Shown here piece after piece: positions 18,400-30,200 of a stretch of 64,000 nt of DNA (position 1 is the stretch's first letter; the number at the start of each line of letters is the position of its first letter). The DNA is from PALSA-270 sp963832765 (GTDB lineage: Bacteria > Acidobacteriota > Terriglobia > Terriglobales > Acidobacteriaceae). The notes under the pieces are model-generated. The model was not told the DNA's origin. It made no database searches and was given only the letters and a program-made list of their open reading frames with translations. Where the stretch lies: positions 402,909 to 466,908 of the forward strand of contig CAWHVI010000004.1 in the NCBI GenBank assembly GCA_963832765.1. The letters run 5' to 3'. The translations under genes were made by a program, and so were the position numbers.

Positions 18400-20682
18400 T
18401 CACTCCAATTGCCATGCTAGCGCGTCTTCATAGGGAACCGTTACCTGAATTGTATTTTGCTGAGCAGTTTGAGTGTGATCCGCGTACAGATCGGTGGCAC
18501 GGGTATAGCGAACCGGCAGACGAATGCTGGCGGTCCGATCCTCCGCGCCATCATTGAAAACCACGAGCAGGCTGCGCTTTTCGCCCTCAATCAGCCGCGG
18601 GCGCAGTTTTTCAGAGCTGACTTGCGGCTGCACGGCTCTCTTTACGATCGTGCTAACTAATTCAAGCGCGCCCGAATCTCCTGCTTCAATGCTCGCCCCA
18701 AGGTTTGTTCCAAAATAATAGACTTGGCCCCGTCCAAGCTTTTTCATTGCCGCGACAGCCGTCTCTCCATATCTGGCAATTACGGTGGCCGAGATAGTCG
18801 CGATCGGGGTTAGGAATGTGTGTGCTTTCACCCTGACCTGCAACGGACTTGAGAACTCGAGATAACTATGAGCGTACACCGGTTCGGGATCCGTCTTCAG
18901 AGACTTTAAGTTCTGCCAGAAGAAGCTTCGGCTTCCGGGTTCTTCTATCGCGAAGTTTTCACCCTCGCGGTAGCCGAAAACCTCGGCCAATCCGACCGGG
19001 GGAATCACGGGATTGAAGAACATGCGTTCGTTGTACATGCCAAAGCCGGTCTCCAGGAGGAGAGTGCCGCCGTTCTCGACGAATTGCCTGAGACGGTTCA
19101 AGGTTTGCTGCTTGCCGATCAAATGCCAAGGAGCGATGATCACGCGATAGCTGCTGTTCTCCAGACCCGCCGATTCGATGAAGTCCACCCAAACATCACT
19201 ATTCCAAAGCGCTTTGTAATATCCGCGAAAGGAGCTGACTGAAACATCCTCATTACCGCTCATCGCAAACGAAAGCAGGGAATTGTCCTGATCGAAAAGG
19301 ATGGCAACATCGGCTTTAGGCCTATAGTCCCGGATGACATCCCAGTGCTGCTGAATCAAACGGTTGTCATTGGCGGCCTCAAAGACGCGCTCGCTGGGCG
19401 AACCGTCACGATTCACCAGGCCGAAACCGCTGGACTCCGAGCCTGTGGCCTCGGCATGGTAGGCCCAATACAACAACCCTTTCGCCCCGGTGATTACCGC
19501 TAACCAATTGCCCACACGAATATCTCGACTCCGCATGTTGCGACTGCGAAACAGGCCCTGGGAACCGTGGCCTCCCTGTAGTTCGGTCATCCAGAAGGAT
19601 TTATTGCCGGCGTTGCAGCGGGTCATATCGAGCTTTGCCGCCATAACGTAATTAGGAGCGGTATCCCAGCGGGCAAAATCGGAGAGTCCCCATACCTCAA
19701 CAACTTCCGCCAGACGCCAGGGGTTGATGCCCGAAGCCGCGATTGGCTCGAGCGCCGCCGTTCTTCCGGCATGGCTTTCCAGGATGCTGCGCGTATCGAC
19801 CGCCCGTACGTTCTGCACCCGGAAGCGCATTTCTTCGGTGCTGCGATCAATCATGTAGCGGCGCCAATCGACCCAATCGAGATACGTTCCCAGTTCGTGC
19901 GGCGGGTAGATCTCTTCCCATCTGGAGTAGCGCCGTACCCAAGCCTCATTCAAATGGTCTAACGTTCCATAGCGCTGCTGCAGCCAACGCTGGAAACCGG
20001 CAACGGTTTTCGCGCAGTAGCAGTAGAGAATGTCCCCTGTGGTATTCGAAAAATGGTGGGAACGCGTGGCCGGCTGAATGCGTGGTTCGTTCCAACAGTC
20101 ATAGGCGTACATGGAAGGATGGGCGGAGACTGTCTTTGCCATTTCACCGATGAATTTCGCGGCAGCTTGGCGAACTGGCTCCCAATCCAGACATAATCCC
20201 GGCCAGCCGCCGCTCACATTGTTCCCGCTGTTTGTGAGCCGGCGCGCCTGACCTTTGGCATTAACGAATCGAGTTTCCGGGTGGGCCGCTTCCAGCCAAT
20301 AAGGCGCGTCTTCCAGAATGACGCCCATGAGAACTTTCAGGCCGAATTCGTCGCAGTAACTCATCACCTCTTCCAGTTCCGCAAAATCGAAACGCCCCGG
20401 TTCCGGATTCAGGTAAGGCCATGCGCTGTAGATTCGGATGATATTGAACTTGTACTCCTGCGCAATCGCCTTGAGCATTTCTCTCCGCATGGCAGGTGGA
20501 GGATTAGGCGGACGATAAAATGCCGTTCCATAGACAAAGAAATCGCCGGATTTTGCTGGTGCGTTCGAAGTTGGGGCAACAGCTTCTTGCGGCCCTGCCG
20601 AAATTTCCAGTCCGCTCCAAGCGGCTCTCACACCTCTTGTCATGGGCGAGCGGAAACCTTGCGGCAAGAACTGGTCAGCCAT
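18400..20682 (-). CDS. GH42-like glycoside hydrolase (tandem copy 1, no Tat signal)
   Basis: 760 residues from ATG 20682, which has GAGGAGA nine bases upstream; the open frame extends to 20805 but would overlap the upstream gene. The TIM barrel begins at FFVYGTAFYRPPNPPPAMRR. The acid/base Glu lies in YDCWNEP and the nucleophile Glu in FWMTELQGG, as in GH42 beta-galactosidases. A trimerisation-like domain follows (GYYKALWNSDVWVDFIES) and then a beta domain. Unlike its two paralogues it lacks the twin-arginine signal and starts MADQFLPQGFRSPMTRG, so it may be cytoplasmic or have a decayed N-terminus. It is the last of three tandem copies. Confidence 0.85.
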   Translation of the reverse strand: MADQFLPQGFRSPMTRGVRAAWSGLEISAGPQEAVAPTSNAPAKSGDFFVYGTAFYRPPNPPPAMRREMLKAIAQEYKFNIIRIYSAWPYLNPEPGRFDFAELEEVMSYCDEFGLKVLMGVILEDAPYWLEAAHPETRFVNAKGQARRLTNSGNNVSGGWPGLCLDWEPVRQAAAKFIGEMAKTVSAHPSMYAYDCWNEPRIQPATRSHHFSNTTGDILYCYCAKTVAGFQRWLQQRYGTLDHLNEAWVRRYSRWEEIYPPHELGTYLDWVDWRRYMIDRSTEEMRFRVQNVRAVDTRSILESHAGRTAALEPIAASGINPWRLAEVVEVWGLSDFARWDTAPNYVMAAKLDMTRCNAGNKSFWMTELQGGHGSQGLFRSRNMRSRDIRVGNWLAVITGAKGLLYWAYHAEATGSESSGFGLVNRDGSPSERVFEAANDNRLIQQHWDVIRDYRPKADVAILFDQDNSLLSFAMSGNEDVSVSSFRGYYKALWNSDVWVDFIESAGLENSSYRVIIAPWHLIGKQQTLNRLRQFVENGGTLLLETGFGMYNERMFFNPVIPPVGLAEVFGYREGENFAIEEPGSRSFFWQNLKSLKTDPEPVYAHSYLEFSSPLQVRVKAHTFLTPIATISATVIARYGETAVAAMKKLGRGQVYYFGTNLGASIEAGDSGALELVSTIVKRAVQPQVSSEKLRPRLIEGEKRSLLVVFNDGAEDRTASIRLPVRYTRATDLYADHTQTAQQNTIQVTVPYEDALAWQLE

Positions 20683-20725
20683 GTCGACGATTCTCCTCGA
20701 ACCTCTTTGTTTGCGCGAAACCAGA

Positions 20726-22990
20726 TCACTCCAGCCGGAATACCGAAACGTCCTGAAAGGGCACAGTGGCCTTGAGGGTATTCCCCTGGAGTCTTTGCGT
20801 TTCATTTGTGTATAGGTCCGTGGCGGAGGTGAAGCGAGCCGGCAACTTGATCCTTTCGCTTTGATCTTCGATGCCGTCGTTGAAAATCATAAGCAAACTG
20901 CGTTTGTCGCTTTCAATGAGGCGAGGCCGCAGCTTCTCTGCGCTGACCGCCGGCTGCACTGCGTTGCGAACGATCGTGCGTACCAGGTTCAGGCCTGCGT
21001 CATCCCCTGCCTGAATGCTGGCTCCCAGATTCGTGCCGAAATAATAGATCTGCCCGCGGCCAACCTTCTTAGTGACTGCCACGGGTGTGTCTTCATAGCG
21101 GGCAATGATTTTCGCTGAGCTCACAGCAAGCGGAGTCAGATAGGTGTTGGCCTTCACTTTGACCGAAATTGGTTCCGAGAATTGCAGATAGCCATCTACG
21201 TAGACGCGTTCGGAAGCCGGCATTGTCGACGCCGGCGCGCCGCGCTCCTCCCGTTTCATGCAGAAGTTTTCGCCTTCCCGGTAACCGAATACATCCGTCA
21301 AACCGAAAGGCGGAATGGCGGGGTTAAAGAACATGCGCTCGTCAAACATGCCGAAGCCCGTTTCAATGAGCAAAGTCCCGCCATTTTCGACGAAGGCTCG
21401 CAGATCGTCGAAGGTTTCTTTTTTGCCGATCAAATGCCAAGGCGCCATGATGACGCGATAAGGATTGTCTTTAAGACTCTTCGGCTCGATGAAATCTGCC
21501 CACAGGTCGCTATTCCACAGGGCTTTGTAGTATCCGCGAAAGGAACTGGTGGAGACGTGCTCGTTGCCGGCCATGGCAAAGGTTAGAAGCGCGTTGTCCT
21601 GATCGCACAGTATTGCGACGTTGGTCTTGGGCCGATAGTTCCTGATTAGGTCCCAGTGCGCCTGGATCAGACGGTTGTCCTCAGCGGCCTCAAGCACGCG
21701 CTCTGTCGGAGAACCATCGCGCGCCACAAGGCCATAGCCGCCGGCCTCCCATCCGGTGGCTTCGAGGTGGTAGCACCAATAGATGACTCCCTTGGCGCCG
21801 GATGCAACCGCCATCCAGTTCCAGAATCGGATATCGCGTGGCCGCATATTGCGGCTGCGCTCAAGACCGCTTCCCGCCTGGCCGCCCTGCAGTTCGGTCA
21901 TCCAGAACGGCTTGTTGCCCGCGTTAGCGCGCGTAACTTCAAGGCGCGCAACTCCCTCATAAACGGGAAACATCGTCAGGCGGGGGAAATTCGAAAGCCC
22001 CCAGGTGTCCATGACCTCGGCCAACCGCCAGGTGTTGATCCCATAGATCGCGCACGGTTCGACCACATTTTGCACCGCGGCGTGACTCTCGAGAATGCTC
22101 TGCGAATCTTCGACTCGAATGTTGTCCGCGCGAAATCGCATTTCTTCCGTGTCGCGATCAATAATGAAGCGCCGCCAATCAATCCAATCCAGATAAGTCC
22201 CGGAATCGCGAGGAGGGCCGATTTCCTCAAAGCTGGAGTAGCGTCGCACCCAGGCTTCATTGAGGTCTGCAAGCTTCCCGTAGCGATTCTTCAGCCAGCG
22301 CCGAAAAGCCGCCTGCGTGGCGGTGCAATAGCAGTAGAGCAGTTCATCGGTTGTCTCTGAAAAATGGTGGCCCCAGGCAGGCTCGATGTGGGGTTCATTC
22401 CAACAGTCATAGGCGTACATGGAGGGATGCCGCGCCAGGGTCTTTGCCATGGTGCGGATGAAGTTGCCGGCAGCATCGCGCACTGGTTGCCAATCAAGGC
22501 AGAGTCCAGGCCAGCCGCCGCTCACATTGTTGGCGCTGCCGTCCAGTCGGGCGACATGGTCCCGGGCATCTACATAACGGGTCTCCGGATGAGCCGCTTC
22601 CAGCCAGTAGGGAGCGTCTTCGAGGACGACTCCCATCAGAACCTTCAGCCCGAATTCGTCACAGTACCGCATGACTTCCTCGAGTTCGGCGAAATCGAAA
22701 CGTCCTTCTTGCGGATTGAGGTAAACCCACGGGCTGTAAATACGAATGATGTTGAACTTGTACTCCTGCGCAATCGTCTTCAACATCTGGCGGCGCATGG
22801 AGGCCGGCGGGTTAGGAGGGCGGTAAAAAGCGGAACCGTAGACAAAGAAATCCTGCTTGGGCGAAGGGCGGCGCTGCACCGATTGGGCAAAGATATTCGG
22901 CCCTGCAAAGATGTGCAGGCCGCCGAAAGAAGCCGCTAGCCCGCCAGCCGCCATGCGGACAAATTCCCGTCGAGAATGGTTCCCAGCCAC
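20726..22990 (-). CDS. GH42-like glycoside hydrolase (tandem copy 2, Tat-exported)
   Basis: 754 residues. The N-terminus SRREFVRMAAGGLAASFGG is a twin-arginine signal. The catalytic barrel shows NIIRIYSPWVYLNPQEGRFD, YDCWNEP (acid/base Glu199) and FWMTELQGG (nucleophile Glu366). A Rossmann-like middle domain follows (YRVIMAPWHLIGKKETFDDL, GGTLLIETGFGMFDER) and the protein ends in a beta domain. The fold fits GH42 beta-galactosidase, acting after export on terminal beta-galactosides or related glycosides; the true substrate is unknown. Copies 1 and 3 flank it on the same strand with gaps of 43-48 bases, so the three are probably co-transcribed. Confidence 0.9.
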   Translation of the reverse strand: MAGNHSRREFVRMAAGGLAASFGGLHIFAGPNIFAQSVQRRPSPKQDFFVYGSAFYRPPNPPASMRRQMLKTIAQEYKFNIIRIYSPWVYLNPQEGRFDFAELEEVMRYCDEFGLKVLMGVVLEDAPYWLEAAHPETRYVDARDHVARLDGSANNVSGGWPGLCLDWQPVRDAAGNFIRTMAKTLARHPSMYAYDCWNEPHIEPAWGHHFSETTDELLYCYCTATQAAFRRWLKNRYGKLADLNEAWVRRYSSFEEIGPPRDSGTYLDWIDWRRFIIDRDTEEMRFRADNIRVEDSQSILESHAAVQNVVEPCAIYGINTWRLAEVMDTWGLSNFPRLTMFPVYEGVARLEVTRANAGNKPFWMTELQGGQAGSGLERSRNMRPRDIRFWNWMAVASGAKGVIYWCYHLEATGWEAGGYGLVARDGSPTERVLEAAEDNRLIQAHWDLIRNYRPKTNVAILCDQDNALLTFAMAGNEHVSTSSFRGYYKALWNSDLWADFIEPKSLKDNPYRVIMAPWHLIGKKETFDDLRAFVENGGTLLIETGFGMFDERMFFNPAIPPFGLTDVFGYREGENFCMKREERGAPASTMPASERVYVDGYLQFSEPISVKVKANTYLTPLAVSSAKIIARYEDTPVAVTKKVGRGQIYYFGTNLGASIQAGDDAGLNLVRTIVRNAVQPAVSAEKLRPRLIESDKRSLLMIFNDGIEDQSERIKLPARFTSATDLYTNETQRLQGNTLKATVPFQDVSVFRLE

Positions 22991-23038
22991 GTTTGCTCCT
23001 TTAGCCGATACGCTTGATGAATCCGTTCCAGCCGTGCG

Positions 23039-25310
23039 TTATTCCAGCCGAAGCACGCTTACGTCCTCAAAAGGCACAGTCACCTGGACCGCATTCGCTT
23101 GAATGGTCTGCGTCTGATTGCTATACAGGTCGGTTGCACGGGTATAACGGGCGGGCACAGTGATGGTCGCGGTCTGGTCCGTGACCCCGTCATTGAAAAC
23201 CGCCAGCAGGCTGCGCTTTTCACCCTCGATGAGCCTGGGCCGCACTTTTTCAGCACTTACGTTGGGCTGCAAAACGCTCTTCACAATGGCTCGTACTATT
23301 TCCAGCCCGCCGCCATCCCCGGTGGCGATACTGGCGCCCAGGTTCGTGCCGAAATAGTAGACCTGCCCCTTGCCCACCTTCTTCATCGCCGCTACCGGCA
23401 TGTCTTCGTACTTTGCAATCACGGTGGCGGAGGTGACCGTGATTGGCGTAAGAAACGTATGAGCCTTGACCTTCACTGAAACCGGCTGGGAAAACTGCAG
23501 ATAGCCATCTACGTATACCCGCTCCGATGCGGGCATTTCCTGCAGTTTCGCGGAGGCTTTGCCGTCATTGTTCTCCATGTAAAAGCTTTCCCCTTCCCGG
23601 TAACCGAAGGCATCGGTCAGTCCGAACGGCGGGATATAGGGATTGAAGAACATGCGCTCGTCATACATCCCGAAGCCTGTCTCCAAAATCAGGGTGCCTC
23701 CACCTTCCACGAACTGACGAAGGTGATCGAGCGTTTCCTTTTTCCCGATCAAGTGCCAGGGGGCGATGATTACGCGGTAGTGAGAGCCTTTCAAGCCCTT
23801 CGGCTCGATGAAATCGGCCCACAGGTCGCTATTCCACACAGCTTTGTAGTAGCCGCTGAAAGAGCTCGTCGACACAGCCTCATTGCCGGCCATGGCAAAG
23901 GCGAGAAGCGAGTTGTCCTCGTCGAAGAGAATCGCCAACTCGGATTTTGGCATGTAATTCTCAATGACATCCCAATGAGCCTGGATCAGGCGGTTATCGT
24001 CCGCAGCCTCCAGTACACGCTCGGTTGCGGAGCCATCACGTGCGACCAGGCCGAATCCGCTGGACTCAAAACCCGTCGCCTCCGTGTGATAGCACCAATA
24101 AATAACGCCCTTGGCGCCAGTAGCCACAGCCATCCAGTTCCACAAACGAATGTCGCGTGGCCGCATCTTGCGGCTGCGATCCAGGCCGTTGCTCCCGTGG
24201 CCGCCTTGGAGCTCAGTCATCCAGAACGGCTTGCCGCCGGCATTGGCCCGGGTAATCTCAAGCCGCGCCGTGCCCTGGTAAACCGGGAACATGCTCCACC
24301 GAGGAAAGTTCGAGAGTCCCCAGGTCTCGACCACCTCCGCCAGCCGCCAGGTGTTGATGCCGTAGACAGCGCAGGGCTCGACCACGTTCTGCACACCGGC
24401 GTGGCTTTCGAGGATGCTACGTTTATCCACCGCACGCACATTCTCCACCCGGAAGCGCATTTCCTCAGTGCTGCGCTCGATGATGAATCGGCGCCAGTCA
24501 ACCCAATCGAGATAGGTTCCCTGATCGCGGGGAGGATCAATGGCGGCGAAACTTGGATACCGCCGCACCCAGGCTTCGTTCAGTTTGTCGAGTGTGCCGT
24601 ACCGCTTCTGCAGCCAGCGCTGGAAGGCTGCCGTCGTCGCGGGGCAGTAACAGTAGAGGAGATCATCTGTTGTCTCTGAGAAATGATGTCCCCAGGCCGG
24701 CTCGATGTGAGGCTCGTTCCAGCAATCGTAGGCGTACATCGAAGGATGCGCGGAAACTGCTTTTGCCATCGCCTGGATGAACTTGCTCGCAGCATCGCGT
24801 ACCGGCTGCCAATCCAGACAGAGGCCCGGCCATCCGCCGCTTACGTTATTGCCGCTCCCATCTAATCTCTCGGCGTATTCGCGGGCATTTACATAGCGCG
24901 TCTCCGGGATGGGCCACTTCCAGCCAGTAGGGTGCGTCTTCTAGAATCACTCCCACCAGGACCTTCAGCCCGAACTCATCGCAATAGTGCATAACCTGGT
25001 CGAGTTCGGTGAAGTCGAACCGGCTCTCTTCCGGATTCAGATAGACCCAGGAGCTGTAAATGCGAATAATGTTGAACTTGTACTGTTGGGCAATGGCCTT
25101 GAGCATCTCGCGCCGTTCGGAAGGCGGAGGATTGGGCGGACGGTAGAAGGCTGAGCCATACACGAAGAAATCCTGATGTCGCGGAGTTTGGTTCGGGCTC
25201 GAGTTCGCCTGAGCGAACGCGGGAGGACCGGCCATGATCTGCAGTCCTCCCCAACTGGCGGCTACCCCACCCGCCGCCGATTGTAGAAACTCGCGCCTGG
25301 AAGACTTCAT
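23039..25310 (-). CDS. GH42-like glycoside hydrolase (tandem copy 3, Tat-exported), +1 frameshift
   Basis: About 755 residues once repaired. ATG 25310 is preceded by AGGAG, and the product begins MKSSRREFLQSAAGG, a twin-arginine signal. The first ORF breaks at a GGG run, 24906-24908 (CAT CCC GGA on the coding strand); removing one C restores HPETRYVNAREYAERLDGSG, exactly as in copy 2. The second part holds YDCWNEPHIEPAWG (acid/base Glu) and FWMTELQGG (nucleophile Glu), then the same middle and C-terminal domains. The rest of the frame is clean, so an assembly error is plausible. It is the first copy in the transcript, following the CRTAC1 gene by 22 bases. Confidence 0.83.
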
Positions 25311-25332
25311 GAGAGCTCCTGTGAAGTGAAAG

Positions 25333-27096
25333 CTAGTTCTTGGCCCAGCCCTTGCTACGAACAATGCCTTTGCTTTCCTCAATCGTTAACAATCGGTCTG
25401 CCGGAACGTTGCTAAACTTTTCGGTAACGCCATTGGGCCAGATCACTTCCATGCTTACGCGGGTTTCCGGTCCCAGCCCAAAGTGAAGCCGTGGATCGTT
25501 GGCCGAATAAAAGCTGGACTGACTGAGCACGGCTTGCGTTTGCAGCTTGTCTCCGTAGCGCACCTTTACTCTCGCGCCAATCGCGCTGCGGTTTGACTTC
25601 GTGCCAACCAGCTTCACTTTGAGCCAGTGGTGATGGTTCATTTGTAGATCGTTACGCAGCAGGGAAGGCGGCTCGTTAAGATTCACGATCAGGATATCCA
25701 GGTCGCCATCGTTATCGAAATCGCCAAAGGCGCATCCCCGGCTGGTATGGGCGGTATTGATCGCGGGGCCAGCCTCAGTCGTGAGTTCTTCAAACGTTCC
25801 GTTTCCCAGATTCCGAAAAAGCACGCGCGGAGACTTGTCTTTGTATCGTGGCAGCTTCTTTTCCATTCCCGGATAGGCCGCGCCAGTGGCAATAAAGATG
25901 TCGGGCCAGCCATCATTGTCGAGATCCAAAATTCCGGTGCCCCAATTCGTGTAACGAGTTTCTACGCCGAGATGAGCAGGAAGTGTCCGGTCTTCAAAGT
26001 TGCCTTTGGCATCGTTGTGATACAGAACCGTGGTGTCATCGGAGAAATGGGTTTTGCATAAGATCAAGGTGACCATCCAGGTCGTAGTCGCCCACTCCAA
26101 TCCCCATGCCGGCCTGCTCAAGCCCGTCTTCATTGAGAGCGACCCCGCGCAGCATGCCCTCTTCGCGAAAGGTGCCATCGTGATTGTTCATGAAAAGCAG
26201 ACTTGGCGTGGAATCGCAGGCTACAAAAATGTCGGGCCAGCCGTCTTCGTCGAAATCGGCCGCGACTACCGTCATTCCGTAACTGCCCCTAGCGGCCGCA
26301 ATTCCAGACTCCTTGCTGACGTCGGTGAAATGTTCCATCGCCATTGTTGCGGTACAGCGAATGCACTCCGGTAGGCAGGCCGCGAGGCCCGCACACCACC
26401 GGGGCTCCGCGCCAACTGCAGTTGCTGGTTTCACCAATCTTCGGGACATCGCTTGATATCAAATTGCAGGTAGTTCGAAACAAATAAATCCAGGTGGCCG
26501 TCACGGTTGTAGTCGAGAAAGCTGGCCCCGGCGCCCCATCGGACTTCGTCGCTGAAGAGCCCAGCTTCTTTGGTCACATCGGTGAATGTCCCATCCCCAT
26601 TGTTGCGATAGAGCACGTTTTGGCCGTAGTAGGTGCAGAAAAGGTCTTCGTATCCGTCATTGTTGTAATCCCCGACGCATACCGACGAAGCCCAGCCCAC
26701 TTTCTTCAGACCCGCTTTTTCAGTGACGTCGGTGAAGGTTCCATCCCGATTGTTATGGTAGAGGCGATTGGTCGTTCCGGCGGGGGCACCCTGCATCCTG
26801 GTTCCAGTCAGAAGGAAAATATCCATCCAGCCATCGTTGTCGTAGTCGAAAAACGCGCATCCGCAACCAATGGTTTCGAGGATGTAGTCTGCGTGATCGG
26901 AGTTACCGTAAATCACCGGCTCAGTGAGTCCGGCAACAAGCGCTACATCCGTAAACTTCGCATCAAAGGGACGGCCGGACGCAGGCCCGCGTTGTTGCGC
27001 TTTTACGTCGCGGGAAGCCATTCCCTGAGCCCAGGCCCGGCCGGATAGTGCGCTAGCCCACAGCAAATTAAGAAAGTGACGGCGGTTGATGGTCAA
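25333..27096 (-). CDS. CRTAC1-family FG-GAP/VCBS repeat protein with ASPIC/UnbV domain, three frameshifts
   Basis: The pieces join into one protein of about 585 residues. A signal-like N-terminus (RRHFLNLLWASALSGRAWAQ) is followed by calcium-binding FG-GAP repeats such as FFDYDNDGWMDIFLLTG, VGDYNNDGYEDLF and DFDEDGWPDIFVA. It ends with the ASPIC/UnbV domain (RSAIGARVKVRYGD, HFGLGPETRVSMEVIWPNG). The frame is lost at 26443-26445 (extra G), 26328-26330 (extra A) and 26052-26057 (one extra base); each repair restores family sequence. The ORF begins at a weak TTG at 27096. Proteins of this kind are exported beta-propellers of unclear function, often encoded beside TonB receptors. Three breaks make it either a pseudogene or badly affected by sequencing error. 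Confidence 0.8.
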
Positions 27097-27283
27097 TGGC
27101 TTGGCAGCTGCGACGGTGATTGGCTTCAGAGTTCTTTCTCAGCCTTCATGGTGAAGTTGCTTCTGTATTCCGCTCCGCGCAAAGCATCATACGCTCCTCA
27201 TCGTCCATCCCCTCTGCTGAAAGGCTTGCTCCCCGCACGCAACAGCTGCACGTACGGGGAAAGCTGATTTCAGAGAAGATGGC

Positions 27284-30200
27284 CTAGAAACTGAATTTCA
27301 GAACCAGCTGAATTTGCCGCGAATCGCTGGCGGTGGAGAAAATTTGCCCCACGGTGCTGTCCGTAATCCAAGCGTCCGGTGGAGAGAAATGTGGCGTGTT
27401 GAAAGCGTTGAACGCTTCCCCGCGAAATTCCAATCGCTTGTTCTCGCCAATCATAAAGGTTTTGAACAACGAGAAGTCTACGTTGACCTGACCCGGACCG
27501 AAAAGAGTGTTGGGAGCAGTATTCCCGTAAGGGATGTAGAAGCCGCCAAAATTGACGTCCGTCACCGGATCTGGCACGGCGTAACAATTGGCATCGAACC
27601 AATGAGTTATGGAGCGTTGCCCCTTTGACAGGTTTCCATTGCAAAGTTGGTTCGGCCTGTCATATCCCCCGCCAACAGTGAAGGGCGTGCCGGTATTGAT
27701 GATGGTAGCGGTTCCCAGTTGCCAACCTCCGATGATCCCGTTGGCAATTCCGGAGGCTCCTCCAGCCAGAGGCTTACCATGGCCAAACGGCAGTTCGTAC
27801 AGTCCGCTAAACACGAACCTATGCCTCATGTCCGAATCACCGTTGCGTTTCTCGGCATCCGGATTGCGGTAATCCTGTGCACCCACACCATCGAAGTAGC
27901 CGACTTGGATCATGTGCGACCAAGTGTAATTGGTCATAAAGGAAAGGCCATGCGAAAACCTCTTGGTGAGGCTGGCTTGCAGACCGTTGTAGCTACCCCG
28001 GCCATCCTGCTTGATGTCATACATCCCGGTCACGTTGGGAAGCGTGTTGTGAAAAGGATAGAGAACACTCGTTTGACTGCCCTCGATTCCTGGTACGGGA
28101 ACAACCGGCGCGTTTCCAAGCAGCGGTTGGTCGGGGTTGGTTTGGTCTCTTAGGTGCATCGAAGAGTTGCCGACATATGCAATTTCGGCAACTAGATTTG
28201 TGGCTATCTCCCGTTCCACCCCTAAAGACCACTGCTCCGTGTAGGCGGTCGGTTTGCGCGGAGTTACAAAATAAATAGAACCGCTGGGATTGGTGATAGG
28301 AATCAGGGCATTGCCTGGAGGTAACCCCATATCCAGCGTTCTGTTGATAACTTGAGTGCCACCTTGATTGGCCTCGTTGACAAAGCTCGAGCCTCCCACG
28401 AACGGGGGGTTTTGCGTCATCTGAAGCCCATCTTGCTCTTCGGGGGCATAGAACATGCCGTACGAAGCCCGGACTACTCCCTGCCGGCCCATTTTGTATG
28501 CAAATCCAAAGCGGGGCGAGAAATTGTTCCAATCTGTCGTAGTGAAAGACCGATTGCAGTAAACTCCCTGGCAATTGTCCTGATTGGGAAGGATCAACTC
28601 CTGGGTCTGAAAATCAAAAGTGCTCATCTTGTTTGAGGCTACTATTTGCGGAGTAAAGAGGTCATAGCGGACGCCGTAGTTGAGAGTTAGATTGGGTGTT
28701 GCCCTCCAAGTATCTTGCCAATAGCCGGAAAATTCGGTGGTTTCTATAGTTTGCGCACCCGCATTCACAGTAATGCTCGCACCATCTGGTATACCAAGCA
28801 GGAAATCTGCGATGCCATTGCCGGTGGCGCTGGGATTCGGATTTTGGGGGTCGGAAGTAAAATCTCCCCCAAAGCTGAAACTGGCAGCCGGGGAACCAAG
28901 AATCTGCGTAAATGCGCGCCGGATTTCCTTGATATCAACACCAGCCTTCATGGTGTGGGAACCACGGACGAAAGTCACGTTATCCAAAGCTTGATAAACA
29001 TTTTCGAGTTCAATGAGAGGGAAAAAAGCGGATTCCCCAATCCCATTTAGGTGCTGGACATGGATTCCCGGAAACCCACTATTGTTCGGGGTGATGTTTA
29101 CGTTAGGAATTCCGAGCTGGTCGGCATAGTTGTGCCCATAGCCGATCTGGGTCGCATCCGCTCCTGACCGGATGTATGCAGCCCTGAATTCGTTCTGAAT
29201 ATGAGGGCTAAAGGTGTGAATTTCCTCCAGGTCGGCGCTGCGAGCAGGATTACTCACATCACCGATCAAACCACCCGCAGTACCAACCGCGGGCTTGTAC
29301 TGTGGATAGTCCTCGAAGGAACCAGGCAGCACGGTATAGGAATTTCCGAAGCTGAAACGGGCATTCAGAGAGTCCTTGCTCGTGAGTTGATGGTCAACTT
29401 TGATGTCGAAGGAGTCTTCGGTGTGCAGGCGGCCTGCGGTACTGTGGAATATGCCTTGGCCATTCGTAAAGATCGTCGAATTCGGCAACGGAATATACTG
29501 CAGGACCCCTACGGCCGCAGAATTGAACCTGGAGGGATCAATCTTGTTGCCGGCAAACTGGGTCCTGGTGAGAACCGGATTACCGCCGACTACGGCGCAG
29601 GCGGGATTAGCTCCGAACCCGCAGGCGGTCGCCGGATCAAAGATGGTCTGATCGGTTCCGCTAAAGTCGCCCGCGCGCGACGCTGCCGTAGGAACTACGG
29701 TATTGAGGGTTTCCCCTTTATTTTCTCGTGTGCCTTGATAATCCACAAAGAAGAACGTCTTGTCCTTGATGATCGGGCCCCCAAAAGTACCTCCAAATTG
29801 GTTACGCACGAAGTGAGGTAATCGCTCAGGGTTATCCGGCGTGGGAGCATCGAAGTAATTAGCGGCATCCAGCGAGGAGTTGCGCAGGAAATCGAATGCG
29901 CTACCGTGAAACTTGTTCGTGCCGGATTTCAGGGTGACGTTCATGACCATGCCACCACGCCCAATTTCGGGCATGAAGTTGCTGGTTTCAACGGAGAACT
30001 CTTGAATTGCCTCCAGCGGGGGCAGAATGGCTATCAAGCCTTGATTGACTTGGTTGTTAAAGACTCCATCCAAGAGATAAGTATTCTGATCTTGGGTTTG
30101 CCCATTGGCGCCGAGTCCCTGTTGGGCGCGTGCATTGTCGGGAATGCTTGTACTGTTTGCGTTGCTGGACGGTCTTCCATTGTTCACTCCCGCAACTAAT

